The notes below the pieces were generated by a model that worked only from the letters and a program-made list of their open reading frames with translations, did no database searches and was not told the origin of the DNA. The position numbers and the translations under genes were made by a program. This document shows positions 10,246 to 22,640 of a stretch of 64,000 bases of DNA, piece after piece; position 1 is the stretch's first letter; every line of letters begins with the position of its first letter. Source of the DNA: Hymenopus coronatus (taxonomy: Eukaryota > Arthropoda > Insecta > Mantodea > Hymenopodidae); contig CM060900.1 in the NCBI GenBank assembly GCA_030762935.1, positions 404,139,632 through 404,203,631 of the forward strand, given 5' to 3'.

Positions 10246-12189
10246 GCTACACTTCTACACCAAGGGTTGTCAACTCTCCCAGAATGGCTGGGAGTCTCCT
10301 GGACTTGAATTGGATTTCCCGGCTCCTGGAACTAAAATTAAATCTCCCGGAATTATGTGATATGTCCTTATTCCTTTATTGTTACATTACTAAAGAAGTC
10401 CACACTAATGTAATTACTTCAGAATTAATTTATTCCTAAAGTAACACAGAGCTTAACTAGAGTTTAACTTGTTTAGTTAATTCTATAGAAGGGCTCATAC
10501 TCCTGGGATACTGTTATGTTTGTGTGATTTACTTGAAATGATCATGGGTAAGGTTATATCCTCTAGGAAAAAAGGGGATAAACTTCAGTGAAAGAGGTAA
10601 CTGTTTGTTGGTAGAAATAATGACAAATCCATTAAAGGGATACAGAGTAAAAAAAAAAAAAAGTGATGTAAAGATGCTGGATTCATAGAGAAAAGATTGA
10701 AAAATTGTGATGGACAATTTTAATGCTATAAGTAATGGGAAATGTACTGAAGAAAGCTTAAAGTTTTTTGGAAACAATGTTCTAAATCTTCATGTTTGCA
10801 TTGCAGTTCCCTTGCATGTTGAAATATTCTTTCTAATTTTGGAAAAGTTCCCCATTTTCACCAGATATATCCAAAATAAGAACATGCATGCAGTCAATTG
10901 CACCCAACACTTTGTGAGAAACTTGTGAAAGTAAACAATTGGCTTTTATTTTCTGAACACTTGCAATCATTTTGGGCATGTTTATGTACCTGCTCTTAAC
11001 TTCAAAAGTGCTCTTAACAATGGATTGAAAGTTAATGTCCAGCAGTTGTACAGTGAAGTTTACGATAGTAAAATAGATTATTCTTTGCTTTCTTCCTTTA
11101 GTAATCCTTTATTCTTTGCTACATTCCTTTAATAAACTGAAACACTATTTGCATGGCATATAACAGTTGTAGTTTGGATGATTCAGCTGAATTCCTGTTT
11201 TGAGTTTAGTTGTAAATATTCTCTAAGAGGTTCTAAATGAATTTAAAAGATTCTTTTCTAATACTGAAAAATTCCTTGAACTCAGGGTAAATATCATATG
11301 GATCTTACCTTTTCCATATTATACATTATCACATTGTCTTTGTTTTCTTTGTTGAGATCATCAATGTAATCAAAGTAATCCATGAACCTGTGGATCTTGC
11401 CTTCTGCATATTATATGCACTATCACATTGTCTTTGTTTTCTGTGTTGAGATCATCAATGTAATCAAAGTAATCCATTACCATGTCAATATACTTTTGTA
11501 CAATTATGGTACAGTGTTGTACTTCAATTGATAGGTGAATGAATCCTACCAAGTTGTAGGAGTAAATTCTAACCTATATTTGTGCTCTATTTATTTCCTT
11601 AGTAACATACTACATGATGGTGCTCTCCAACATTTAACTGTGCAATAACTTACTGTTGTTGTACATAAAAGGGGTAAAATACTTCAGTGTTAATTTACTC
11701 TCATACAGAAGTCAGTTTTGACTTGCATAGTAGTTTACTTTGGAAGAAGAGCTTACTCTAGGTTGGTGCCTGCCAACTTTATGTTATTAATTATCTTTAT
11801 AAAGATGAGCAAGTAGTAGATATATTTGTTAGGACAAAAGTTAATATACATCTTTCTCCTCTGTAACACATCGTCCATGAATACAAAAGCAGTTCATTAA
11901 CTTGTGGTAGTATATTGGGCTTTTTCCTTCTTTTCTAGTGAACGTTTACCATATTCATGCCAAATAAATCTTTAATAAAAGAGTACACCCCTAATCTCCG
12001 TAACCTATTCAGATATGGAATTGTTTAACATTGAGTCAAAATTATAAACACTTTAAAATTCTCCACTAACATGTCAGATATTCAGATATTTTCACATATT
12101 CATTTACTCTGTTTATTGTATCACATTTGATGTGCTGCTAGTCAACCGTATTCAGTGTTTCAGTATTGTGGCAAATAAAAACCATGGGT
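10246..12189. other. Non-coding interval upstream of the first visible ST7 exon
   Basis: No gene was recognised. At about 10258-10300 the sequence caagggttgtcaactctccc resembles one end of a hAT-type element, but I found no matching opposite end. A 92-bp tandem duplication lies at 11299-11484. The rest is AT-rich with short T and A runs. Confidence 0.4.
11299..11484. repeat. 92-bp tandem duplication
   Basis: Two adjacent copies (11299-11390 and from 11391) share tggatctt, the block atcacattgtctttgttttc and gagatcatcaatgtaatc, with a few substitutions. It is a simple local duplication with no coding content. Confidence 0.85.
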
Positions 12190-12376
12190 TAACTGATGAT
12201 ACATGAATGATGATGGAGCACCTGTGGAATGCGATGGCAGGGGAAACCGGAGTATCCGGAGAAAACCCGCCCCAGCGCCACTTTGTCCACCACAAATCTC
12301 ACATGTAGTCACTTGGGATCGAACCCAGCCGTCTAGGTGAGAGGCTAGTGGTCTAACCACTCGGCCACGGCCACTC
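12190..12376 (-). repeat. SINE-A copy 2, 3'-truncated
   Basis: Minus-strand reading gives the head ggccgtggccgagtggttag (A box ggccgagtgg), B box gggttcgatccc, then the family body and core. The tail after tgatacatgaatgatgatgg is missing: the match stops at about 12190, before the family's cattaaacactac end. The tRNA-like head is better kept than in copy 1. Confidence 0.85.
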
Positions 12377-12722
12377 TTCCAATGCTTGGCCAACTGTACC
12401 ATAGGGGTCTGCTTTCTTGAATCTTCCACCCTCAAAGCCTTCATCAATATTTTGGCTGACTGTATCACATGAGGTTTGTTACACTATGAAAAATTCTAGT
12501 ATGATCTGCATTAATTGCAATGAGGTATATGGGTTATAAATTTGCATAATAAATACAGTGGTTAATATGTGTATGAGCATTAAGGTAAAGGATTTATCCA
12601 AGATTGAGAAAGTGATATCAATCCCAGAGTTTACTGTTGTTGGTAAGTGTGATTAGTTGGTGTGCTTTTTAACCACCCGCTGTACTTTTCTGATAAAACA
12701 TATTCTATTACTTGAAAATAAC

Positions 12723-15102
12723 CAGTGGCAAATTCTCCTATATGCAGCATACACCGCCGGTGTACTAAACTTTAGTGTGTTCAAAACAACTTCCAATAAG
12801 CTTGCAAAATAATCAGGATTTTTGTATGTCACTTTAAATAAATAAGAAATAATCACAAGTTTATGCTGTTAAATTGTGCACGCTAATTTATCTCACCGCA
12901 ACTTAAAACGATAACCATACTCCCAACATTCTCCGTTAGCTAGGCAAGGCCAGCAATGGTGTGTGCGCATCTACTCCATCGCAAGTTGAAGCAATGGACA
13001 CATTCCCATTTCTCCACTAGAGAGGTGAGGGGAAAGAAGCTTAGTTGCCAGCCATTAGCTGCTAAATTTTGCGATTGACAATTGTTTTTAGTCTGTATTA
13101 GTGTAGGTTTGCTTGTAAGATTTTGTGAAAATGGCCGATGTAAGTGTCACTGAAAATAGTGACTCTTATGACTGTGCAATAGAATATGTGTTAAAAACTG
13201 GATTTTGGAATTTTTAAGTTTCTGAAAAACTTAAAATAAAAAAACGTCAGGCCCACTCTGAACTATCAGGTCTGATTGCAAAATTTCTAGACAGAAAACT
13301 AAGTATAACAGACATTTTTCATTAGCAACTATTCTAGATACAAATGGTTAACTGGTTGCCCCAAATTAAACAAGCTCTATTATTGGCCATGTCTTCTTTT
13401 TAGTAATGACAAAAGCAGTACCACATGGTCTCAAGAAGGATTCAATAATATAGTTTCTCTAACTGGTTGATTAAGTAAGCATGAAAAAACAAAAAATCAC
13501 ATATTTTGTGCATTCACTCTTTGTAATTTTGACAATGAGTAGGCCTACAGCGAAATGCTCAGAAATCATTGCAAATTTCAAAGAATAATGAAATAGTAAA
13601 AAGTACAGAGAAATATTGAATAGACATATTGATGTTACTTGTCACTCAGGGAAGCAGGAATTAGCTTTTAGAGGAGACGGCGAGTCAGAAAGTTCCTTTA
13701 ATAGAGGTAATTACACACAAACATTGGATTTACTCAGTACGTATACACAACTTTTAAATGATCATTTCAAAAATGCTACAGTTTTCCAGGGCACTTGTCA
13801 TCCATTCAGAGTGATTTAACTGAAGCTGTTAGGGGTATTTTGGTTAACTGTATAACAAAAGAACTTGCATCCACTGGTTTTTTGGCTATTCTTCTAGACG
13901 TGTGCTCAGACATAGTGAACAAATCCCAACTCTACCATTTTACGCTATGTGGACAAATCATGGGAAATTGATGGGCTTTACAGACATCAGTGCAGGCGGA
14001 TCTGCTCCCTAATTTCATTTCTCATTCCACTAAAAGAATTGAAACTTTGCATGCTTTTATGAATAAAAAGTTACCAAAAGCGGCTCCATTTCACACCTTG
14101 TTAACACTGTACAAGAGCAATGAGAGCAACATATTACAAGACAGGTCTATGGATATTGCATATTGCCATTCAAAAGTAATCCAGATTAAAACACTTTAGA
14201 AGAGCTAAGAAGAGAAGGGTTCTAAAATATTTGACGAAGCATTTCTACTGAAGTGATAAATGAACATGCACAAAGAAAAGAAAGAATAATGAACCAAGTA
14301 AAGCTACTGAAGTTAGGTTCAGGAGGATTTTCCTGATCACCATTGCTCAAAATTGTTGGACACACATGGCTCAAATTTTGATTCGGTACATCTGAAAAAT
14401 GAACTTAGTGATGTGGACTCTTCTGGAAATAAAGATTTTGAAGGAAAGTAAGTTGGTGAAATATTGCAAATTATGAACGAAAGTGGTCTGGTGTGGGCTA
14501 TGCCTGAAGTTTACAAATTAGCTTGTCTAATTCTAACTGTTCCAGCAACTACAACTTCTGTTGAACGGTCATTTTGCACTTTAAATTGAGTAAAATCTCA
14601 CTATAGGTCTACAATGGGCCAAAAAAGATTATCCTCTCTGTCAATGATGCCCATAGAAAAACCGTTACTTTTAACGCTTCGGAAGGATGCTCATGAAAAT
14701 TTCATGCAAGCTGTTATGGAACTATTTCTGAAGAAATCTTGTTGGTTGGAGCTAGCATTCCAGTTAACTGGCAAGTACTACTACTACTAAAATAAACAAT
14801 AATTTACGTATACAGGTGTCTCTCGCATTACGCAAGTAATTGTTCTCATGAATTATCACATAACACAAAAAACGCGTAAGGTGAATGTGATAATGATATG
14901 AGCTATTTCAAGGTAAACTTTAAATAAAAATTAGTTTTAAACAGATGCATCTATTTATGTCATTTGTACAGTGTTAAAATCAGCATTTTAAATTGTTTTA
15001 AATGAGATTGCATACAACGAGGGATAACTATATTTTATAGGCTAAGAAAAATGGTGATAAAAAGAGTGGTGGACCTAAACTACTGTCCATGGATCGCCAC
15101 TG
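12723..15102 (+). mobile_element. hAT DNA transposon with near-perfect target duplication
   Basis: The 2380-bp element begins cagtggcaaattctcc at 12723 and ends ggatcgccactg at 15102, giving the hAT-type terminal repeat CAGTGGC. The flanks are aaaataac (12715-12722) and aaaatgac (15103-15110), an 8-bp duplication with one mismatch. The interior carries a broken transposase on the + strand (13131-14790). The left 400 bp and the right 300 bp are non-coding subterminal DNA. Confidence 0.85.
13131..14790 (+). pseudogene. hAT transposase remnant (ZMYM1/TTF-zinc-finger-like group)
   Basis: A possible start, atggccgatgtaagtg, is at 13131. Readable pieces include WLTGCPKLNKLYCWPCLLFS (TTF-type zinc-finger region, about 13340-13400), QELAFRGDGESESSFNRGNY (13650-13715), SDLTEAVRGILVNCITKELA (13810-13870), and the C-terminal block PEVYKLACLILTVPATTTSV with ERSFCTLN (14500-14590), then YRSTMGQKRLSSLSM. 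The order follows the ZMYM1-like hAT transposases. Stops and frame shifts are frequent, and the DETTDI-type aspartate block is degraded to LDVCSDIVN. Confidence 0.82.
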
Positions 15103-17427
15103 AAAATGACTACAATTTAATTTAGTCTTCAATTTCTGTTGTGTTAAATTTTATGAAATGCTACTTTAGTATATGTAATGCAGTACACCCTTACTGCACT
15201 AGATAGTGTGCATGGCATTTTCCCTTATGCTTTTGCTGAGAGATAGAATGTGGGTTATAAATGTGGCTGGTATAACAGAAGCCTTTCTTGCACAAGTTAA
15301 CAAACTTTCATAGATCTTATCAAAATGAAGAAGAAATTAACAGTCATGCAGACATTTAAGTTTTTGAATCTGGAAAAAATTTTTTTTAAAGGAAACGTTT
15401 TTGGAGTAACAATTTCCTTTTTATTACATTATATTTCAAAATTCAAAAGAATTTATGGGCAAAATAAAAATGAGAATAATCAAGATTATTAAGTTAGGAT
15501 TTACAATAACATGACATTTATAACAATTATAAAATATCAATGCTTCTACGGCAAATATTGCCTTATTTTATTGCATATTCAAGCATTTCAGACTGTCACT
15601 TTTTCATTTCAAATTTCTATATTAGATGCAAAACATGTGAAATTCAAAATTGGTCTAGATATATCTTAATACAGTGCCTGTAAGAAGTAGGGATGATATC
15701 AGAAAACCATTGATATTTTAATATTTTATACCCAATGGTTTTGAGAGATATCTTTGATAATTCTAAATTTTGAATTTCTACATTTTTATTCCAGACACGA
15801 TTGCTCGAAGTTGTGTTTCACTTACTGAACAAGATGGCTCCATTGTAATATATGAGACTCAGAATTGGGAGGTTCTGGGTACAATTCCTGGGGCTGTCAT
15901 GGGTTTTTCAGTTTTCCCTGTTTGGCTAGGTGAAAGCTAGGGTACTTTCTCTTCTGTAGTGAATTTTCTTTCCCTAATTTCCTATTATTTCACCTCTCCT
16001 TTCAAGTTTCAGGTACCCTTAGGGTTGTGCATTTTCAGTTGGTATTGGACAGATGGTGCAGATGCTTGCTCATTGGAAAGTTCTTGACCCTCCCAGATGG
16101 CAGCCTTTTCTGAGCCATCTCAAGTGTTTCAAGTTCTCAGTTCTGCTAGAGGTAAGCCTTCTCTGAACAACTAGGTCACCAATCTTGGAATCATTAAGAT
16201 ACCTCTGCAAGTCTCTCAGATGGGCTGTCTACAACCCCTTTTGGATTCTTCATATCCTTTCCTCCTAGGGGTAATAATTGCAAAGGCATGGACCCTCCAT
16301 TCCCTGGTCATTCATTTTGTGTGTTTCACTTCAAATTAGGTAAGGAAAAAAAACAAGAGTGCAAAGTAATGCTGGATTCATCTTGGTCTCTGTTTTGATT
16401 ACACAACTTGCAAGTGAATTTCCATTGCATCTGTTCATCTATTTCAATAAAAATTATGCAAAACAAGGATACAATATCTGTTTTTGGACCTCTGAATACT
16501 TTCCTTGACGTGCTTTCATTCATAAACTTTTCTACTTAATTTTATCAGTGTATATTACTCTCAAAAACACCTAACTTCATTATACCCTGTATGTTAATAG
16601 TACATCTTGTCTTCTTGTGCATAACCCATACTTTGAAGCTCATTTCATAATCTCCTTTCTCTTCTTTATTCAACTGATGTGATGAAGATAAGTTCGCCTT
16701 TCCATACTATCTGCCTTGACTGGAACATTTGACTAAACCTGAATCTAGTAACATAGGTGTGCCAAGCCAAGCAAGTAACTCGCATAAATAGTTGTCAAAG
16801 CTTCAGAAATTTCAGTTCACTTATGACCTTGAGCTCGGCTGCAATGTGCATGTTGTCTCCTACCGCTCAAGCCAATACAATCCTGTACAAAAATGAATCC
16901 TTTTAAATATTGGGTTGCACATATAAGACAATTATAATTTTTAAAAATCACATTTTTAAGTTAAAAAGAAAAGTTTTATATATTGAAGCCAATATGTTAT
17001 TTATGTCCGAGATTAATATGAGTGAATCCAGTAGGAATATATCAGAATTTGGGACCTGAGATAACTTAGGGCTTGAAAAAGTTTGCATTTCCTTCAGCCT
17101 ACATTCTCTACATATTCTGTATTTGATTTCATTGCTAATTTTGTTTCTTTCAATTTAGTGTGTGCACATTAGAGCTTGTTTTTATAATGGATGTTAAAAG
17201 TACTCTTTTGACATCTTGTTTGTCAACACATGTTAAAAGCTTAACATAAGGTAAAAACTCTTGCCCTCCTTCAAGCTTTTACAGCAAAGTATTTGCTGTA
17301 ATCTCATCATCAAAAACAACTGGAAACAACAGCTTTATGGAAAATGGTGACTAAACTACATGGCTTTTGAACATGCTCCAAAGTGCTTTGTCTACAATAC
17401 ATTGGAGAGCTCACTATTTCATGTCAT
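15103..17427. other. Non-coding interval
   Basis: No gene or complete element was recognised. A short tRNA-like B-box phrase (gggtacaattcc, about 15875) lies in sequence that may be an old SINE but gives no second copy here. Confidence 0.4.
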
Positions 17428-17705
17428 CCTCCATGGTGTAATGATTGCCATAGCTTCATATACCCAAGGCTGCGGTTCAAACCCGGCGGAGCACAATAGA
17501 TTCTTTCAGTCATAAAATTCGTAGAAGGGCTTCCTTTGGAAGGGAAATAAATCTGTTGGTCCTGTGTCATACATTTACGCACATAAAAGAACCTCAAAGC
17601 TGACAAAGAGGCCTCTGAGCAAAATCTCTCATGCCCAATATGGAATGGGACACTGAGAACTACAACAGTTAAAAGAGCGTCCATAAATAAAACTCCATTT
17701 TTTTT
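17428..17705 (+). repeat. SINE-B copy 1, tRNA-derived
   Basis: The head cctccatggtgtaatgattg has an A-box-like tggtgtaatgattgcc, and ggttcaaaccc (17474-17484) is the B box, spaced as in a tRNA gene. The body is shared with the inverted copy at 63094-63360: gcctctgagcaaaat, atgggacactgagaac and gtccataaataaaac are recognisable in both. The 3' end is ccattttttttt. These features fit a Pol III SINE mobilised by a LINE. Confidence 0.82.
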
Positions 17706-18891
17706 CTCTGTTTGATTTACAAGACAACTAGTTACACTCACAGACAATTGTAATGTGATTTTTGTGATAGTTTGAGGTTAGAATTGTGATGTCAACTGAA
17801 AAAATCTAGATGCAGAGGAGGTAATATTTCACCATTCAAAAAGGTATTAATTATAGAACTGGTTACTAACTAGGGGAATGATCAAGTTCAAAACATTCTA
17901 AAGTAAAGGAAAAGGATGGAGTCTGGGAGAAAAGCAATGGGGAATTAAATTGCAATGCACATTTCTCCTAAATCTGTAAGTGTGGCAAATTTATGCTAAC
18001 ATAAAATGCAGGGCTGAAAATGCTAGATGTGAAGAGCACTCATAGAATGGTGTAAAACTGAATGTTGAAACTAAAGTGGGTGAAATTTTATTATTACTGA
18101 TTAAGGTTCAAGCAAGCCCCTCCCAAAATATACTGTTTGCTTCTGGAAGAAATTGCTTTGGAAACCTTCTGGGTAAACCACAGTAGCTTTAGAAATGCCA
18201 ACATTATCATCTACCTTTAAATGAAAAGTGCCAGTAGCATAAAATATCAGAGTAATTAACACTTGTGATATAGGAGAAAGAGATATGTTTCTGCTGGTAT
18301 ATTCTGATCGCTTATATTTTATACAATCCTGCTCGTGACTGCTTTGGACAGTTTGTATCTTGTTAAAAATTCTTCCTTTTGCAGGTTTTCAAACTCCTTG
18401 TGATGCACAGCTTTTCTTGGATTAGGAACAACATTAAAAAATTCCAAACACAGCAACTTCGCTTCAACATTGTAGTTTACAGCAACCATTTTCCAAATTG
18501 TAGCATTTGTTAAAATGCCTTAATACAAGGGAATGGCAATACTAATTTGACACAATGTTGCAGTTAACATTGTTCAGTAAAACAGAATTTACATTAACTT
18601 TAGTAACAACTTGTGTTAAAATTTTATATTAGTTGATAAAACTTGACTGAAATGAAATATGAGTAAAATTGGAACTATTCTGAAATATGTGAAATGTATA
18701 GGAAAACATTTTAATGCAGTGGTAAGTCACACAACAGGTCAAATTATAAAAAACAAAAAAAAAAAAACAAAAAAGTGGGTATATCTGTACATTGAGTGAA
18801 GTGCATGTTTTGCTAATAGATTATGGATAGAAAATCCTTTAAATAAGCATTTCAACACAATTCAGAATTACATCAGAAGGGAAACAATGAA

Positions 18892-18892
<1 letters not shown>

Positions 18893-18943
<51 letters not shown>
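18893..18943. repeat. TAA trinucleotide microsatellite
   Basis: About 17 uninterrupted TAA units. A second, shorter TAA tract is at 19057-19090. Confidence 0.97.
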
Positions 18944-18945
<2 letters not shown>

Positions 18946-19056
18946 TCAACAGGATTAAAGTTATGCAGCTTGGATATGAATTTAGCATAACCTGTATATC
19001 AATGTAGCAAAAGAAATAACATGTTGTATTATGTTGTAATGGAGCATGCTGAATAA

Positions 19057-19090
<34 letters not shown>

Positions 19091-19228
19091 GTTAATGGAA
19101 ATTATGATATGTTTATATTAGGGAAGAACAAATTTTTTGTATTCTTTTTTTTAATTTATAAGTTTTACCTACACATACATTTGGCTTGATTATATGCATG
19201 GTCAGCAAATATTGTTCTAAGATTTAGG

Positions 19229-19230
<2 letters not shown>

Positions 19231-19260
<30 letters not shown>
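19231..19260. repeat. GT dinucleotide microsatellite
   Basis: Fifteen GT units in a row, followed by aaatatatata. Confidence 0.97.
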
Positions 19261-19264
<4 letters not shown>

Positions 19265-19416
19265 ATATATAAGAATTTCAAGCTTTGTATACATTGATTT
19301 TTTTTTATTTATTTATTTGTTTTTTTATTTTTTAATTTTGCTGCTATATTAGGCCATGATACTATGTTGCACATGAAAGGCAAACCCTGTTTAAACCTGG
19401 TGTGTTTGATGTGCAG

Positions 19417-19519
19417 ATTTTCCCCTGATATTGCTAGCAAACGGGGTCTCACCACAGCTGAAATGACTGCTGTTGAAGCCATCCACCGAGCTGTTGAATT
19501 TAATCCACATGTACCAAAG
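19417..19519 (+). CDS. ST7: ST7 homologue, internal exon (first in window)
   Basis: The 103-bp exon encodes [16 protein letters not shown] and [16 protein letters not shown], closely matching the corresponding part of vertebrate ST7. The acceptor is gtgcag before 19417 and the donor gtaacc follows 19519. It begins with the last base of a split codon (phase 2 intron; ..|A is compatible with the Lys before FSP in ST7) and ends in phase 0. ST7 is a multi-pass membrane protein conserved in animals; tumour-suppressor functions are reported for the human gene, but its biochemical role is not settled. The preceding exons are not in the window. Confidence 0.95.
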
Positions 19520-20859
19520 GTAACCAAAACTCACTGCACCTTCATGTGCCATAGTTGCTTGTTCCCTAATTAAAGCACTTTAGATGAGTGAAGTAGTTGT
19601 AACTTAAGGGGATTCTGCTGCTTTTTATTGGTAAGGGGTGAAGCACAGTTTTCTGTTCCTGAGTTGTTTGTTTAAATGCACTATTGCCTGTGTATCTTCA
19701 CTTTATGAGTTACTTTATATCATGTTAATGTACTTTATCCATCCTGACTTCACTTAGTGAAGCCAAGTAAATTTTGCATTGTTCTGACTTTGCAGAAAAC
19801 ACTTTTGTAATACTGATTTCATTGAAATGTTGGAAATTCAAAGAAAATATATCCCATCATTGTACAGTGTACATAAGCGTTAAAGAAAAGAGTTCTCAGT
19901 GTTAAGTTCATATCTCATGTTTCACTTTTAAATGGTATTAAGGCATATCAACTCAGGAAGGTATAGCCTTATGGATATTGCTTCATATTTGCGGTCTGTT
20001 CTCCTTTGCTGAATATTTCCCATGTGGCTTTACTACTTTTTGATAGAGCATATGACATATAATACAATATTATTGGATAGATGTTTTGTTTAAAAAAAAT
20101 GTATAATAATACTTGTATAAAATTTATGCCAAGGCATGCAGTACAATTGTTTCCATGTTGGAATGTCTTCTGTTTCCTCTTCACTTCCTTTACTTGTTTT
20201 GTAATTTATGCTTCTTATCATAGTTTCTCTTCACACTTCAATCAGTGTTGCTTTGGATGCTTCATTTCTCAATGGTACTTCATTATTGCTTATATAATTC
20301 TACATTTTTGCTTATGTGCATGATACAACTTAACATCAAATAAATGTATGTGTAGATATAGTGGGTATAAATGAATAACCCCACATAAATTTTATTAATG
20401 ATGAATAATCCCAGACAATCAGTTTGAGATGAATGAAAGTTCTAAAAACTCAAAGTACAGAATTATGCCATAACAATGCTAGGGGCTTTTGACACTGCTG
20501 ATTTTTTGTATTTCAGGGAGGTAAGATATGCAATAAAGGAGGGGGAGTGGAAGTGCATGTATTAAGTGTAATAATTTATAGAAAGAGAGGTACAGGATAA
20601 GGTATGAGTTTTGTAGTCATGTTGAACAATGATCACTTAATTTATTCTTCTTCTCTTTCTTTCATTATTTGTTTGTTTGTTTTTTCTTTTTATCTTTTAT
20701 TCAGTAAAGATTAATTTTTGGTGTAAACAAAGTTCACAATTTTTAACTTTGAATTTTTTGTCATTTTTATCTAGTTAGTACAGAACCCATTGATAATTAA
20801 ACACATTAATGTTCAGTAGACTGGTGTAAATCTACACAGAAAACTACTAACAAAAAATA

Positions 20860-21260
20860 GGAAAGACTCGATGTAGGTTTATAGCATAATGTGTAGGAGC
20901 AACATCATGCTGGAAATGCAGTCAAGCACTAACATCAAGCAAGACTTTATCCAAAGGACTGGTATTAACGTTCTTTGGAAATGCTCTATGAGTATCACAG
21001 TCAAAAAGGGAGATGCTATGGCCCAATGGTGTGATTAGAAATAGTGACTACCATTTGCTCAGGATAAACTGGTGTTGGTGACTTCAACACAGTGACTAAG
21101 GGATCCTGGAGTGCCCACAAGTGGTTGGTTACTTTTCATGTTCAGAATCCATTCCTGGTAAACATCATGAATGAAAAAGTCCTGTGGCTGTTTTAAGGCC
21201 TTTCATAAAACTGTAAGCATATATTAAAATCCTCCAGAGTTAAGACCTGCACCCTTTGCA
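20860..21260 (-). pseudogene. DDE transposase remnant (Tc1/mariner-like, QDGAP-type)
   Basis: On the minus strand a frame reads LDKVLLDVSA, then after a stop LHFQHDVAPTHYAINLHRVF. This resembles the block HFQQDGAPPHYA..VR..L...FP around the second catalytic aspartate of a Tc1/mariner-like group common in arthropods. The fragment is short and frameshifted, and its ends were not found. Two further relics of similar type are at 29146-29880 and 53045-53460. Confidence 0.5.
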
Positions 21261-21619
21261 GATGAAAGGAATAGAGCTATAGAGCTGTTCTTTGTACAAG
21301 GCTTGCCACACAATGCTATGGTTAGTGCCCATTGTATATGCCATAGCACTTGGTTGCAATGGCTATGCTTTGTGCCATATTCTGCTTTTGTTACTAAAAG
21401 ACCATATGTTCAAAAGCCCTTATCCATCCATCGATTTAAAAGTAGTTCAATACTGATGCCATCTATTGGAATACAGTTCAATTTATTTAGAAATGAAGCA
21501 TAACTCCTGCTTCTTATGCAAGGTGAAAATCACAGAGCGAAAAATGCAATCTAATTATACTGCATTTTCCCGGAATATTTAAACATTCTGCCATTTCATT
21601 CAGAAGGCAATCAGGAAAT

Positions 21620-21675
21620 GGGCCATGAAAACAGTAGCAACATTTGAGGGCCATGAAAACAGTAGCAACATTTGA
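21620..21675. repeat. 28-bp perfect tandem duplication
   Basis: The unit starting gggccatgaaaacagtagc occurs twice back to back (21620-21647, 21648-21675) with no mismatch, so it is probably recent. Confidence 0.95.
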
Positions 21676-22111
21676 GTAAGAAATGACCACCATAATTATA
21701 AATTGCCAATGCCAGTCACACCTGTTGGTACCAGTGGCATACATGATGATACTGCATTCTCAGTATCCTTTTGGGAAGTTACAGTATTTCATGCTACTCC
21801 TTGGTTCAAAACCAGGTGGATTTGCTTCAACTGTTAAGTCCCTAAATTTGTTCTATGATACGGTAGGTATCACAGGTTGTTTATTGAATCTGGTACCCCT
21901 CGACTGGGCTTAAGTTGGTAAACAGTAAAGATTATTACTTATGTAAATATTATGTGCCAATTGCAGAAACAGTAGCTTAATTAAACCCTCAGATACTGTC
22001 TAGATAAACAAAGTTTAGATAAACATTTCTATTGCTTCAACATTGTTAAACAGGTGTTTTTCTAGACATTGTTTAGGTTCAAACATTAGTGGTAATAGTA
22101 TGCAGGTATAT

Positions 22112-22640
22112 TGTCACAACCATAATGGTTGGACTTAGGGGAATTAGTGGGTTCAGAGTAGAACAACTCAGCTTGGCTTAATACTAATTATTTTGGTTTA
22201 TTGAATCCAATTACCAGCAGTGCCGGGTTTACAATGTGAGGGGGGAATGAAGCTAGAATACATGACGAATCTTACCTTGAAGTATTATTGTGTATCGAGA
22301 AGGAGTCGTGGAGGCTACATCGTTCGGACTTAGTGGGTCTGCAGGATGGAAAATCGACAGGCAGCATCATGGCCCTCGTTCCAGAATGTAACTATCTACC
22401 CCGATCGGCGCTATCGCGCTCCCTTATATCAGTTCAATCTGACTCAATCCTAATGACGTCTGTTTCCTTTATGTGGTGAGCCAACGCCTAAATTGAGCAT
22501 TGGATTAAATGGAAACACGTGATCGAACCATGTTGTCTGATGCAACAATGTTCTACAACTTTTCATGGAACTAACGTCATTCTAAAAGTCCCATGTGGTA
22601 ATGCTCAGGAAGTCTGGTATGCTCACATACATCCTGTCAC
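22112..22640. repeat. CpG-rich insertion, candidate solo LTR
   Basis: This 529-bp block stands out by its CpG dinucleotides (ccgatcggcgctatcgcgct) in otherwise CpG-poor DNA. It starts tgtcacaacc and ends catcctgtcac, so it is bounded by tgtcac on both sides. On the minus strand tgatataagggagc looks like a TATA box. It could be a solo LTR, or another insertion with tgtcac as target duplication. No coding remains and no second copy are in the window. Confidence 0.35.

Larger units (their letters stand above)
17706..19416. other. Non-coding DNA with microsatellites upstream of the ST7 exon
   Basis: Holds ATA/TAA repeats at 18893-18943 and 19057-19090, a GT repeat at 19231-19260 and several A or T runs. 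The last bases form the 3' splice site of the exon at 19417 (tgtttgatgtgcag). Confidence 0.8.

Noticed and set aside
10258..10360. hAT-like end (caagggttgtcaactctccc) next to the jockey 3' tail
   Set aside because: No opposite terminal repeat or 8-bp duplication was found, so it is only mentioned in the interval description.
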